This document shows positions 1 through 8,551 of a stretch of 64,000 nucleotides of DNA, in pieces. The position numbers and the translations under genes were made by a program. Below the pieces are notes generated by a model. It saw nothing but the letters and a program-made list of their open reading frames with translations. It was not told where the DNA came from and searched no databases. Source of the DNA: Thermobifida cellulosilytica TB100 (GTDB lineage Bacteria; Actinomycetota; Actinomycetes; Streptosporangiales; Streptosporangiaceae); contig NZ_KQ950180.1 in NCBI RefSeq assembly GCF_001517975.1, positions 841,314 through 905,313 on the forward strand. Direction: 5' to 3'. Position 1 is the stretch's first letter. Each line of letters begins with the position of its first letter.

Positions 1-318
1 GCCCTCCGTCCACGGTCGGGTTAGAGGTTGGTTCGAGGTGTCCCGGCGCCGCCTCCTCGCACCCTCTTTCGCTCTAGTATGGCCGGGGCGGCACCGTCGC
101 TTCGACCCGGCGGCGGAGCGTCCGGCCTTCCCGCCGTGACTTTCCGGCGCCCTGTCGGGACACTGCGCAATCCGGCCTGGCTGAACTGTGCCTCCACGCC
201 CACCAGGAGTCGTCCCGGTGGTCCGGCTGGTGCCGCCCGCCAGCGGGTCGACGGAAAGGAGTCGGCGTCTTTCCTCGGCGCGCCGTGCGCCGCAGGGACG
301 TACTCGCCTACCACGCGC
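1..318. other. 5' flanking region without a supported gene
   Basis: I see no convincing gene here. Open frames run through on both strands, but their products are Arg/Pro/Gly-rich and resemble no family. The mannosyltransferase frame is open upstream of its chosen ATG at 319, but that extension has no recognisable domain and its composition is non-coding in character. The region presumably carries the promoter of the downstream gene. Confidence 0.5.
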
Positions 319-2133
319 ATGAGCACCACAGCCCTACTGGACGAGGTTCCTCCCCCGCCCGTGAACCGGTCGTCGCTGCGCGCACGGCTGGTGCCGGACA
401 TGCCCTCCCCGGCGTGGGCAGGCTGGGTGGCCGCACTGGTCGTCGCCGCGTTCGCCGGCGCGCTGCGGTTCATCCGGCTCGGGGAGCCGGCGCAGATCTA
501 CTTCGACGAGACCTACTACGCCAAGGACGCCTACGGGCTGCGCGCGTACGGGTACGAGCACGAGACCGTGGAGAACGCCGACGACCTGCTGCGCCACGGC
601 ATCACCGACATCTTCACCGGCACCGGGGACTTCGTGGTGCACCCGCCGCTGGGCAAGTGGCTGATCGCCCTGGGCGACACCGTGTGGGGGCTGCTGCCGT
701 TCGGGGAGACCTTCACCCCGACGGGGTGGCGGTTCGCGGCGGCGCTGTTCGGCGCGCTGTCGGTGCTGCTGCTGGTGCGCATCGCGCTGCGGATGACCCG
801 GTCGGTGCTGCTGGGGGCGTCCGCCGGTCTGCTCATGGCGCTGGACGGGCTGCACTTCACCCTGAGCCGGATCGCCATGGTGGACATCTTCCTCACCTTC
901 TGGGTGCTGGCGGGCTTCGGGTGCCTGGTGGTGGACCGGGACCGCACCCGCGCCCGGCTGGCCTCGGCCACCGAGGCGGGGCGCGCCACCGTGAGTGCCT
1001 TCTCGCTGTTCTGGTGGACGCTGGTCGCCAACACGACGCGGGTGCTGGCCCCCTCCTCGGCCCCGGCCGGGGAGCAGGCGGGCGTGCCTGCCCGGCCCGG
1101 CGTGCGGGAGCGGTGGGCGATGGCCGCCGCGGCGCGCCTGGAGCAGGTGCGCTCGGGCGAGGAGGCCGCGGTGCGCTGGCTGGGGGTGCGCTGGTGGCGG
1201 ATCGCGGCCGGGGTGTGCCTGGGGCTGGCGTGCGGCACGAAGTGGACGGCGCTGTTCTACCTGGCCGCGTTCGGCCTGCTCACGGTGGCGTGGGACTACG
1301 GCGCCCGGCGCAGCGTGGGCCAGCGGCGGGTGTGGCTGCGCTGGCTGGTCTTCGACGCGGTGCCCGCGTTCTTCCAGATGGTGGGGACGGCCCTGGTCGT
1401 CTACCTGGCGACGTGGAGCGGCTGGCTGGCCACCGACGGGGGGTGGGGCCGCCAGTGGGCCGAGCACACCCCCGAGGTGGACGCCTTCACCGGCTTCCTG
1501 CCCGCCCCGCTGCGCACGGCGGCGAACGCGCTGGTCAGCCTGGGCTACTACCACTGGCGGATCTGGTCCTTCCACAGCGGCCTGGACGCCCAGCACGACT
1601 TCGCCTCCCAGCCCTGGGAGTGGGTGATCATGCGCGTCCCGGTGGCGTTCTACTACGACGGGGACGGCCGGGGCTGCGGGGCGGCGACGTGCTCCAACGC
1701 GATCCTGAGCGTCGGCACCCCGGCGGTGTGGTGGCTGTCCCTCCTGGCCTGCGCGGTGATGGTGGGCTGGTGGGTGACCTACCGGGACTGGCGGGCCGGT
1801 GCGGTGCTGCTGGGGGCGTCCGCCGGGTGGCTGCCGTGGCTCGCGTTCCCGACGCGCACGATGTTCCTGTTCTACGCGCTGCCGATGCTGCCGTTCCTGG
1901 TGCTGGCGATCGTGCTGGCGCTGGGCCTGCTGCTGGGGCCCGCGGGAGGCCGTCCGGGGTTCTCCCCGTGGTCGCGGGTGACCGGCGGGGTGGTCTACGG
2001 GGTGTTCATGCTGCTGGTCATCGCGAACTTCGCCTACCTGTACCCCGTGCTGAGCGCCGAGCTGATCCCGCACGAGGAGTGGGCGGAGCGGATGTGGTTC
2101 CCGACCTGGATCTACGGCAACAGCGGCGGCTGA
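319..2133 (+). CDS. pmt: Polyprenyl-phosphate-mannose protein O-mannosyltransferase (PMT family, GT39)
   Basis: Integral membrane glycosyltransferase of about 604 residues. It is expected to transfer mannose from polyprenyl-phosphate-mannose to Ser/Thr of exported proteins, working with Sec in actinobacteria (family knowledge). Visible features are a first membrane segment near residues 35-55, then the family's acidic motif FDETYYAKDAY in the first extracytoplasmic loop. Many further hydrophobic helices and the HPPLGKW motif follow. The C-terminal half carries HDFASQPWEW (residues about 425-434) and several more helices. I chose ATG 319, which gives the usual short cytoplasmic N-terminus; the longer upstream frame adds low-complexity residues. 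A Pro/Ala-rich cytoplasmic-type insert lies near residues 240-285. Membership is clear; the actual substrates are unknown. Confidence 0.93.
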   Translation: MSTTALLDEVPPPPVNRSSLRARLVPDMPSPAWAGWVAALVVAAFAGALRFIRLGEPAQIYFDETYYAKDAYGLRAYGYEHETVENADDLLRHGITDIFTGTGDFVVHPPLGKWLIALGDTVWGLLPFGETFTPTGWRFAAALFGALSVLLLVRIALRMTRSVLLGASAGLLMALDGLHFTLSRIAMVDIFLTFWVLAGFGCLVVDRDRTRARLASATEAGRATVSAFSLFWWTLVANTTRVLAPSSAPAGEQAGVPARPGVRERWAMAAAARLEQVRSGEEAAVRWLGVRWWRIAAGVCLGLACGTKWTALFYLAAFGLLTVAWDYGARRSVGQRRVWLRWLVFDAVPAFFQMVGTALVVYLATWSGWLATDGGWGRQWAEHTPEVDAFTGFLPAPLRTAANALVSLGYYHWRIWSFHSGLDAQHDFASQPWEWVIMRVPVAFYYDGDGRGCGAATCSNAILSVGTPAVWWLSLLACAVMVGWWVTYRDWRAGAVLLGASAGWLPWLAFPTRTMFLFYALPMLPFLVLAIVLALGLLLGPAGGRPGFSPWSRVTGGVVYGVFMLLVIANFAYLYPVLSAELIPHEEWAERMWFPTWIYGNSGG

Positions 2134-2445
2134 CCGCCGCGGCCGGGCGGCTCCGGGCGGCCCGGCGGCCCGGCGCTAGCACAGAATCCGCATGGGGCAA
2201 ATGTTAGAAAGGCCACCTAGGTAAATTCGGACTTTTCTCAGAAATCGCAACGCGTGTGTCTCCGCATTCCGCCTGGGCGGCTGGTAGGGTCGGAGGCGGT
2301 TGCGGTTGTAGTTTCCATGGATGCCCTAGGCGCCCTCGCGGAACTCACGTGGGCGCTGGTCATTTGGGTGGCTACTCCCGGGACGGGCGCTCAGCAGCCC
2401 GGGACCAGCAGAGTGCGGTCCTGTTGTAGTCCCAAGGGAGAGCAG
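2134..2445. promoter_or_regulatory. Long leader region of the cold-shock gene
   Basis: About 310 bases separate the mannosyltransferase from the cold-shock gene. The stretch 2170-2260 is much less GC-rich than its surroundings and is a plausible promoter. A long structured 5' leader is typical of csp genes, but no transcription start can be fixed from sequence alone. The ribosome-binding site AAGGGAG sits about 8 bases before the ATG at 2446. Confidence 0.45.
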
Positions 2446-2649
2446 ATGGCTCAGGGCACCGTGAAGTGGTTCAACTCTGAGAAGGGTTTCGGGTTCATCG
2501 CCGTTGACGGCGGCGGCCCGGACGTGTTCGTGCACTACTCGGCGATCGCGGGTACCGGCTTCCGGAACCTGGAAGAGAACCAGGCTGTCGAGTTCGAGAT
2601 CACCCAGGGCCCCAAGGGCCCCCAGGCGTCCGACGTGCGCGCGCTCTAG
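2446..2649 (+). CDS. cspA: Cold-shock protein CspA family
   Basis: A 67-residue single cold-shock domain that binds single-stranded RNA and DNA as a cytoplasmic RNA chaperone. The RNP1 motif KGFGFI and the RNP2 motif VFVHYSAI are intact, and the N-terminus [14 protein letters not shown] is the family consensus. A good Shine-Dalgarno (AAGGGAG) precedes ATG 2446. The upstream in-frame extension to 2254 is non-conserved and is the leader. The gene converges on the ion-channel gene with only 2 bases between their stop codons. Confidence 0.97.
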   Translation: MAQGTVKWFNSEKGFGFIAVDGGGPDVFVHYSAIAGTGFRNLEENQAVEFEITQGPKGPQASDVRAL

Positions 2650-2651
2650 CG

Positions 2652-3617
2652 TCAGCGTCGCCGGTTTTTTCTTCTGGCCCTTCGCCCTCTGGCGGCGGAG
2701 GGCCGTTTTGCTCCCCTGGAGTCCTCCGCGGAGTCCGACCGCTGGATGGTCGCCCCCTCCACGGCCACGCCGAGCGCGCGCAACTGGGCGGACAGCACGG
2801 CGACCTGGTCGCTGAGCTGGTCCAGGCGGCGCATGACCTCGTGGTGCTGTTCCAGCTCCAGTTCCTGGTCCTCCGCCCAGCGGTGGGCGTTGACCTCCTC
2901 CTCCATCGTGGTCACGATCACACCGATGATCAGGTTGAGCACGATGAAGGCGCTGACGACGATGTAGCTGACGAAGAAGATCCAGGCGTAGGGGGCCTCC
3001 CCGATCACCGAGTCGGAGATGTCCGGCCAGTTCTCCGTGGTCAGCAGCATGAACAGGGTGTAGAGGGTGGTCCCCAGGTCGCCGAAGTACTCGGGGGAGA
3101 TCTCCCCGAACAACTGCTCGCCCATGACCGCCGCGGTGTACATGACCACGAACAGCAGCGCGATGACGGTGCCCAGGCCGGGAACGGACCGGAACAGCGC
3201 GTTGACGATGTAGCGCAGGCTGGGGACCACGCTGACCAGGCGGAGCAGGCGCAGCACGCGCACCAGGCGCAGCACCGCGAAGCTCCCGGTCAGGGGGATC
3301 AGCGCGATCCCCACCACGACCAGGTCGAACCAGTTCCAGGCGTCCCGGAAGAACGCGAGACCGCGGGCGAAGATCTTGAGCGACAGCTCGGCGGCGAAGA
3401 AGGCGAGGAAGCAGCCCTCCACCACCACCCAGTTGCGGTCCAGCCACCAGAACTTGGTCTCGTAGGTCTCCAGGCCCAGGATGACCCCGTTGACCAGGAT
3501 CGCCGCGACGACGACGTTCTGGAACCAGCGGGATTCGACGAACCGGGCCACCTTGTGCCGCAGCGCCCAGTTCGCCACGTAGTCCCCCGTTCGTCCCGCG
3601 TGTCGTCCGGAGGTCAC
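2652..3617 (-). CDS. Voltage-gated-type cation channel (BacNav-like ion transport protein)
   Basis: A 321-residue six-helix channel subunit, expected to form a homotetramer in the membrane. S1 is about residues 34-50, S2 63-82, S3 93-108. S4 carries Arg at every third position (R117, R120, R123, R126), the signature of a voltage sensor. S5 is about 145-170, the pore loop 182-198 and S6 211-238. The filter reads TTENW (residues 193-197), against TLESW in characterised bacterial sodium channels; the key Glu is kept, so cation selectivity is likely but the ion is uncertain. The C-terminus (about 250-285) is a heptad-rich coiled coil, as in NaChBac-type channels. The start is GTG. It converges on cspA. 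Confidence 0.88.
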   Translation of the reverse strand: MTSGRHAGRTGDYVANWALRHKVARFVESRWFQNVVVAAILVNGVILGLETYETKFWWLDRNWVVVEGCFLAFFAAELSLKIFARGLAFFRDAWNWFDLVVVGIALIPLTGSFAVLRLVRVLRLLRLVSVVPSLRYIVNALFRSVPGLGTVIALLFVVMYTAAVMGEQLFGEISPEYFGDLGTTLYTLFMLLTTENWPDISDSVIGEAPYAWIFFVSYIVVSAFIVLNLIIGVIVTTMEEEVNAHRWAEDQELELEQHHEVMRRLDQLSDQVAVLSAQLRALGVAVEGATIQRSDSAEDSRGAKRPSAARGRRARRKNRRR

Positions 3618-3759
3618 CCTAACGCGTCGGCCTGCCGTCGGACCAACCGCCCGTTCCCCCCGGTGTCCGGCTTCCGGGCGCGCTTGCCCGGCCCGCGGCG
3701 GGTGCGGGCTCTAAGCTGAACTCCGCTCCGCCGAGTCGATCCGTGGGGAGGGCAGGCCA

Positions 3760-4557
3760 GTGACGTCGCACCGGACCGTCGCCCCGGACGCGCCCCCCGC
3801 GGCTCCGCTGCTGCTCGGGCTGGTCGCGGCGGCGGCCGCACTGGCCGCGGTGACCTGGCAGGTCCTGGTCGGCGGGCCGGTGACGGCGCTGGACTGGCCG
3901 GTCCACGTGTTCGTCGACCCGCGGCAGCCCGAGGGGCCGCTGCTGGCGGCGGCGGTGGTGGTGGCCCGGCTGGGCCAGCGTCTGGTGACGGTTCCGCTGC
4001 TGCTGGGGCTGGCGCTGTGGGCGGCGCGGCGCGGGCGCGGGCTGCGGCCGCTGTGGGCGGTGCTGACCGGCCTGGGGTCGCTGGCGGTGCTGGGCACGCT
4101 GCTGAAGGTGGCGGTGGGGCGCACTCCCCCGGTGCTCGGGGTGGACCAGGTCGCTCCCGGGTGGGACAACGTCGTGGCCTGGGCGGGCGCCGTGCTCGTT
4201 CCCGGCGCGGCCGCCTTCGAGGGATATGTCTCTTTTCCGTCGGGGCACTCGGCCAACGCGGCGCTCACCTACCCGTTGGCGGCGTGGCTGCTCTTCGGTG
4301 CGGGCGGGGTGTTCCCCGACGCCCGGCGCCTGCGGCTCGCGCTGGGCCTCTCCCTGGTTCCGGTGGCCGCGGTCGGGGTGATGATGACCGTTCTGGACTA
4401 CCACTGGCTCAGCGAGTCGCTGGGCGGTTGGCTGCTGGGCCTGGTGGTGCTGCTGGCGGCCCGTCTGGTCCTGGGGGTGCGCGGTGCCGCTCCGGCGGCC
4501 GGCGGGACAGAAGTGGGAAGTCGGGCCATGGCAGGCGAACCATCAGGAAACAGTTAG
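3760..4557 (+). CDS. PAP2-superfamily membrane phosphatase
   Basis: A 265-residue polytopic protein of the type 2 phosphatidic acid phosphatase superfamily, likely acting on a lipid phosphate or undecaprenyl pyrophosphate. Motif 1 appears as KVAVGRTPP, motif 2 as SFPSGHSAN (with its catalytic-cycle His) and motif 3 as DYHWLSESLGG. The motif 3 His is present but the usual following Asp is replaced by Glu, and the usual preceding SR pair is not obvious. There are about six hydrophobic helices. The start is GTG 3760. TatB follows 44 bases downstream on the same strand. Confidence 0.85.
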   Translation: MTSHRTVAPDAPPAAPLLLGLVAAAAALAAVTWQVLVGGPVTALDWPVHVFVDPRQPEGPLLAAAVVVARLGQRLVTVPLLLGLALWAARRGRGLRPLWAVLTGLGSLAVLGTLLKVAVGRTPPVLGVDQVAPGWDNVVAWAGAVLVPGAAAFEGYVSFPSGHSANAALTYPLAAWLLFGAGGVFPDARRLRLALGLSLVPVAAVGVMMTVLDYHWLSESLGGWLLGLVVLLAARLVLGVRGAAPAAGGTEVGSRAMAGEPSGNS

Positions 4558-4601
4558 TCTGCTAGCAGGCCGGATCGCGTGGGGTCTGTGGAGGAAGACG
4601 C

Positions 4602-4916
4602 ATGTTCAACATCGGGGCGGGCGAGTTCCTCGTGCTGGGCGTTCTCGCGCTCCTGATCCTCGGTCCCGAGCAGCTTCCCAAGGTCGCGGCGCAGGCCGGA
4701 CGGGCGCTCCGGCAGCTCCGGCGGCTGGCCGACAACGCCAAGAGGGACATCCGCGAGGGGCTGGGCCCCGAGTACCAGGACTTCGACGTCGAGGACCTCA
4801 ACCCGAGGCGGTTCATCCAGAAGCACTTCTGGGAGGCGTCGGAGGAGTCGACCTCGCTGAGCGTCTCGGCCCGGTTGAACGGCCGCCGTCCGCCCTTCGA
4901 CGACGAGGCCACCTGA
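4602..4916 (+). CDS. tatB: Sec-independent (twin-arginine) translocase TatB-type subunit
   Basis: A 104-residue protein with the TatA/B architecture: one N-terminal membrane helix (about residues 4-22), the FGP-like hinge as LGPEQLPKV, then a long amphipathic Arg-rich helix and a polar tail. The MFNIG start is the usual actinobacterial TatB N-terminus, which favours TatB over TatA. It would work with TatC in recognising folded Tat substrates; tatC is not in the window. A GGAGGAAG Shine-Dalgarno lies just before the ATG. Confidence 0.9.
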   Translation: MFNIGAGEFLVLGVLALLILGPEQLPKVAAQAGRALRQLRRLADNAKRDIREGLGPEYQDFDVEDLNPRRFIQKHFWEASEESTSLSVSARLNGRRPPFDDEAT

Positions 4917-4948
4917 CGTACGGCGCCCCGGCGGAGGGCGCTGCGCCG

Positions 4949-5461
4949 TCATCCCAGCATGAACAGGATGAGCACGACCACGGAGAGCACCACCGCCGAT
5001 CCGATGATGACGACGGGGGAGCTCACCGCCGCGACGAGCACCTCGACGGCGAGGGTGCCGCAGATCAGGGCGGCCACCCACGGCCACCGGCGGGCGGGCT
5101 CCCAGCCGTGGATCCGCTCCCGCTGGACGGTCACCAGCAGCCCGGCTCCCAGGGCCAGCCAGAACAGGACGTGGCCGAGGAGGCGCACGCCGACCGGGAG
5201 GTAGTCGGCGCTGCCCGCGGAGCACATCACGTACAGCACGGTCCCGCTGATCAGCCACCAGTGTCCCCTGGGCCGCTCCGGGCGGATCACCTTGACCCTC
5301 GCCGGAGTCGTCCGTCGGAAGTCCTGTCCGGCTTCCGGGGGATCCGGTTCGCGCGGAACGGCGGCGGCCTCCGCGGGCGGCGGGACCTCGGCGGGGCGGG
5401 GGGTCTCGTCGACGAAGTAGTACCCGCCCTCCTCCTCGTGCTGCTCAGGACGATCGGTCAC
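4949..5461 (-). CDS. Four-helix membrane protein of unknown function
   Basis: I do not recognise the family. The 170-residue product has a charged, Pro/Glu-rich cytoplasmic-looking N-terminus (about residues 1-65), then about four hydrophobic helices ending at the C-terminus. I chose GTG 5461 because an excellent GGAAGGAG ribosome-binding site precedes it; the longer open frame upstream is Arg-rich and non-conserved. Two perfect palindromes lie just upstream (5475-5520). It converges on tatB. Confidence 0.7.
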   Translation of the reverse strand: MTDRPEQHEEEGGYYFVDETPRPAEVPPPAEAAAVPREPDPPEAGQDFRRTTPARVKVIRPERPRGHWWLISGTVLYVMCSAGSADYLPVGVRLLGHVLFWLALGAGLLVTVQRERIHGWEPARRWPWVAALICGTLAVEVLVAAVSSPVVIIGSAVVLSVVVLILFMLG

Positions 5462-5474
5462 CTCGCTCCTTCCG

Positions 5475-5520
5475 GGTCGCGGCCGCGACCGTGCGGGGGA
5501 CGGCGGCCGCCGTCCCCCGC
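5475..5520. promoter_or_regulatory. Two adjacent perfect palindromes upstream of a membrane-protein gene
   Basis: 5475-5490 is a perfect 16-base palindrome (GGTCGCGG followed by its complement). 5493-5520 is a perfect 28-base palindrome (GCGGGGGACGGCGG followed by its complement). They lie 14-59 bases upstream of the GTG at 5461. They could be an operator, an attenuator or the terminator of the small secreted protein gene further upstream on the same strand. There is no T-run, so an intrinsic terminator is the weaker reading. Confidence 0.45.
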
Positions 5521-5780
5521 ACGCCGCGAGATCGCCTAAAGCATGACCCGCGGGGGCGTCCGTCAATCCCCCTGCGGCGCACGGGGGTGCTCCCCGCGGC
5601 CGTTCGGGCAGGCCGCGGCCGCGACCGCGGCGGCACCGCCGGAGGTTACGGATTTCCGTTTCGGCGGTTCGGTCGCTGCCGTTGCGGGGCGGCCACCCGG
5701 ACGGCACGGAGTGACACCCGGTTCACAGGGCGGAACCGGGGGCCAGGGTCATGCGCCCGGCGGAGGAGCGAGGGGCCTCG

Positions 5781-5996
5781 TCATCCCCGCAGCTCGGGGA
5801 AGAGGACGACCTCGCCGCTGTCGGTCTCGCCCACGATGAACCCGACGATTTCGTCGGCTATTTCGGCGACTCCGGTGCCCAGCCACCACGTCCAGCCCCG
5901 GAACTCGGTGCCCGGAGAGTCAGCGGACGCGGCTCCGGTCGAGCCGAATATGGCCGCGGTGGTCAGGGCGGCCACGACGCAGATCTTCTTGATCAC
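5781..5996 (-). CDS. Small secreted protein of unknown function
   Basis: The 71-residue product has a clear Sec signal peptide: MIKK, a hydrophobic core, and cleavage near ASA-DS (about residue 25). The mature part is about 45 residues, Trp-rich (GWTWWLG), without Cys. The start is GTG with GAAGGG about 6 bases upstream. No family is recognised. Coding is supported by the signal peptide, codon usage and the ribosome-binding site. Confidence 0.6.
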   Translation of the reverse strand: MIKKICVVAALTTAAIFGSTGAASADSPGTEFRGWTWWLGTGVAEIADEIVGFIVGETDSGEVVLFPELRG

Positions 5997-6490
5997 AATG
6001 CACCCTTCAGTTGTGACTCACGTCCATCCCCGTGTCACAAGATGACGTATCAGGACGGAAGGGCACAATACCCAGAAGAGCCCGATTTTCGAACTTGCTC
6101 CCTAAAAGGTTCTTGGTCGTGATAGTCGCCATTGCCCCGCCTCGCCCAACGGCGCAGGTCCCCGCGGGTCCGGGCCCGGGCTTCCCGTCCTGACAGGCGA
6201 TCCCGCCGTTCCGGGGCCGCCGCGCGGAGCGCGGAAGCACCCCCCTCCCGGACACGATCCCGGCCGCGGGGAAGGCCCGGAAAACCGGCCTCCCGGCACG
6301 GTGTCCGCCGGTTTAACCCACCTTCCGGCAGGTCATTAGCATTTCCTTTGACTTCTTCCGAGAAGCGTTGTCTTTCCGTTGCCTTTAGTAGGATTACACA
6401 CTGTTTCCGTTCTCGTTCCCGACAACACTCAACGGTTGCACTCCGTGGCCGCGGACATACTCCACGGAAAAACCGCAGGAGGAAACAGGA
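5997..6490. other. Intergenic region, locally AT-richer, no supported gene
   Basis: Nearly 500 bases without a convincing gene. A minus-strand open frame at 6007-6255 has a plausible-looking central part but no signal, domain or ribosome-binding site that I trust. The stretch 6330-6480 is less GC-rich than the surroundings. Confidence 0.4.
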
Positions 6491-6521
6491 AGGGCCCGCA
6501 CCGGAAACGGTACGGGCCCGA
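6491..6521 (-). terminator. Intrinsic terminator of tRNA-Ala
   Basis: A GGGCCCG arm at 6492-6498 pairs with CGGGCCC, with an inner CCG-GAAA-CGG hairpin. On the minus strand it lies directly downstream of the tRNA and is followed by the T-rich stretch TTCCTGTTTCC. Confidence 0.7.
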
Positions 6522-6525
6522 TCTG

Positions 6526-6599
6526 TGGAGCTAAGGGGATTTGAACCCCTGACCCCCTCGATGCGAACGAGGTGCGCTACCGGACTGCGCTATAGCCCC
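6526..6599 (-). tRNA. tRNA-Ala (anticodon CGC)
   Basis: A full cloverleaf on the minus strand. The acceptor stem GGGGCTA pairs with TAGCTCC (one G-U). The D arm is GCGC/GCGC. The anticodon stem CCTCG/CGAGG encloses the loop TTCGCAT, giving anticodon CGC. The T arm is AGGGG-TTCAAAT-CCCCT, with discriminator A. CCA is not encoded. A terminator hairpin follows. Confidence 0.95.
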
Positions 6600-6770
6600 T
6601 TGCCTGCCGTCGTGCGACGACGCCTAAGAGATTACCAGCTTTGGAGCGCTTCTTCGAACCGGTTTGGCTCCCGTGCCGACGTCCGGCGCCGCGGCGGGGC
6701 TCCCCGCCCGGGCGCACGGCGGGTTCCGCGGCTCCTCCGGGACCGTCCGCCGCCCCGGTCCCCGCCCCGG

Positions 6771-7358
6771 TCAGTCGCCCGCGGCGCGGCGCTGGGCGTC
6801 GGTGTACTGGTCGTAGACCTGGTTGCGCCGCTTGGCGAGCCCGACGACCCGGGCCCGCCGGGCGGCCTCCGCCCTGCGGCGGGCCCGCTGGCGCGCGCGA
6901 CGGCGGCGGGCCGCCTCGGCCGCGCGCCGCTCCGCGTCGGCCTTGGCCGCCTCGCGCAGCAGGACCAGGTGCCCGGCCATGAGCAGGACGGGCGGGACCA
7001 GCACCCACCACGGGCCGAGCCCCAGGGCCACGGCGGCTCCCGTGCCGAGCAGCAGCAGGGCCAGAACACTGGTCCGCCGGCGGCGGCGCGCGATGATCCG
7101 GGCGCGGCTGACGCGGGCGGGCCGGGGCACGACGGGCGGCGGCTCGGCCCGCGCGGCGTGTTCGGCCTCGGTCTCCGCGTTCTCGGAGGGTTCGGTGTCG
7201 GCGGTCTCGTGGGACGTCCCGCCCGCCCCGCCCTCCGCGGGTTCGCGGCGCAGCCCGTCGGCGGCCGGGTCCGCGGCGTCCCGGCGCAGCAGCATCGGCA
7301 CCAGGACGAGGATCCACACGGCCACGATCGCCAGGTAGAGGGGAGAGCTGCTCACCAC
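6771..7358 (-). CDS. glpR: GlpR/SepX-like divisome membrane protein
   Basis: A 195-residue protein with an N-terminal membrane helix (about residues 7-24, MVSSSPLYLAIVAVWILVLV), an acidic linker and an Arg-rich stretch. A hydrophobic hairpin follows (about 95-130), then a long Arg/Ala helix ending in RRNQVYDQY. The topology and the galU-moeA-rimJ neighbourhood match the actinobacterial GlpR/SepX family. In Corynebacterium GlpR anchors the gephyrin-like Glp to the divisome; in Streptomyces SepX affects FtsZ and septation (family knowledge). Assignment rests on architecture and synteny. GTG 7358 or the adjacent GTG 7355 starts it, after GAGGAGGG. Confidence 0.75.
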   Translation of the reverse strand: MVSSSPLYLAIVAVWILVLVPMLLRRDAADPAADGLRREPAEGGAGGTSHETADTEPSENAETEAEHAARAEPPPVVPRPARVSRARIIARRRRRTSVLALLLLGTGAAVALGLGPWWVLVPPVLLMAGHLVLLREAAKADAERRAAEAARRRRARQRARRRAEAARRARVVGLAKRRNQVYDQYTDAQRRAAGD

Positions 7359-7807
7359 CCCTCCTCGCTTCGCCGTTCCACGAGCCCCGTCCGGCGCCTG
7401 CCTCGTACGTCCTCCGGTACCGACTCCACGGGCGCACTCACTTCACGAACGGGCAGTCCGCAGGCAGCGGCACGGCGTCCCCGGGAGTCGTGCCCATCGT
7501 CATCCTGCCGTCTCCGTACCTCGCATGTGACAACACCGTCCGCATACACTGATGCGCCTCATCGCACCGTACGACCCGGTGTCCAGTAATGCGCGGTATT
7601 GGAACCGGAGTGTCGTGAGATCTGTTCTTGTCCTTTATCTCCGACCCATGCTTACATCAAGGAAATCACTGGTCAAAGAGCACGAGAACAGAAAGTCTCC
7701 CAACAGACACGGAGAGTAGCAAACAGTCGTCCCCCCTGCCGGGAACTCAGTCCCAAATCATGACACCTGTCGCGGGAGCGGACCACACCCGCCGCCGCGG
7801 CCGCCCC
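7359..7807. other. Gap between rimJ-like gene and glpR/sepX
   Basis: About 450 bases without a convincing gene. A 65-residue minus-strand frame (7352-7549) has no recognisable feature. The part at 7560-7740 is less GC-rich and may hold a promoter for glpR, making it partly independent of the galU operon. Confidence 0.4.
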
Positions 7808-8455
7808 TCAGGAGCTGTCGGGCCGGATCCGCGACGCCCCGTGCGTCTGGCCCTGCTGCGCACTGATCCTCCGCCACCGGGGAAGCAGGCCGCCCGGGAC
7901 GTCCTCGACCGTGAGGGCGTAGCACAGATGGTCCCGCCACGCGCCGTCGATGTGCAACTGGCGCCTGCGCAGCCCCTCCTCGCGGAAGCCGAGCTTCTCG
8001 ACCACCCGTCGGCTCTTGTGGTTCTCCGGCCGGATGCTGGCCTCCACCCGGTGCAGCCCCACGGTGAAGAAGGAGTGGTCGACCGCGAGCGCGACCGCGG
8101 TGGGCATCACCCCGCGTCCGGCATAGGCGCTGTCGATCCAATAGCCGATCTGCGCCGAACGCGCCGACCCCCAGGTGATCGCCCCGATCGTGAGCTGGCC
8201 GACGAACCGGCCCGCCCAGGTGACCGCCCAGGGCATCGCGACGCCCTGCCGGGCCTCCCGGCGGATCGACTGCACCATGACCAGATAGGGCAGCAGGCCG
8301 TCGCGCTGCAACGGCATCTCGGGATGGGTGGGCTCCCACGGACGCAGCCACTCGGCGTTGCGGGCGCGGACCTCGCGCAGCGCGGGGGCGTCACGCAGCC
8401 TGAGCGGACGCAGCCCGACATCCCCCTCGACCAGGGACACCGGCCAACCGTGCAT
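7808..8455 (-). CDS. rimJ: GNAT acetyltransferase, RimJ/RimL type
   Basis: A protein of about 215 residues of the GNAT family, ribosomal-protein-N-acetyltransferase-like branch. It would transfer acetyl from acetyl-CoA to an N-terminal amine. The acetyl-CoA loop appears as YAGRGVMPTA, followed by the RVEASIRPENHKSRRVVEKLGF block that characterises RimJ/RimL. ATG 8455 is chosen because the product then begins just before the first conserved strand; a GTG at 8506 would add 17 residues. It lies in the conserved actinobacterial cluster between molybdopterin genes and glpR/sepX; whether it acts on a ribosomal protein is unknown. Confidence 0.83.
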   Translation of the reverse strand: MHGWPVSLVEGDVGLRPLRLRDAPALREVRARNAEWLRPWEPTHPEMPLQRDGLLPYLVMVQSIRREARQGVAMPWAVTWAGRFVGQLTIGAITWGSARSAQIGYWIDSAYAGRGVMPTAVALAVDHSFFTVGLHRVEASIRPENHKSRRVVEKLGFREEGLRRRQLHIDGAWRDHLCYALTVEDVPGGLLPRWRRISAQQGQTHGASRIRPDSS

Positions 8456-8551
8456 CCGTCTCACCGTCCCTCGTGTCGCCCACCAGGTCCCATCATCCTC
8501 TTTCACATCCGGACAGGGAAGGCAAACCCGGAAAACTCCTCTTCGTCCCGC

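Noticed and set aside
6007..6255. 82-residue minus-strand frame
   Set aside because: No ribosome-binding site, domain or signal peptide; the Arg/Gly/Pro-rich N-terminal half is non-coding in character.
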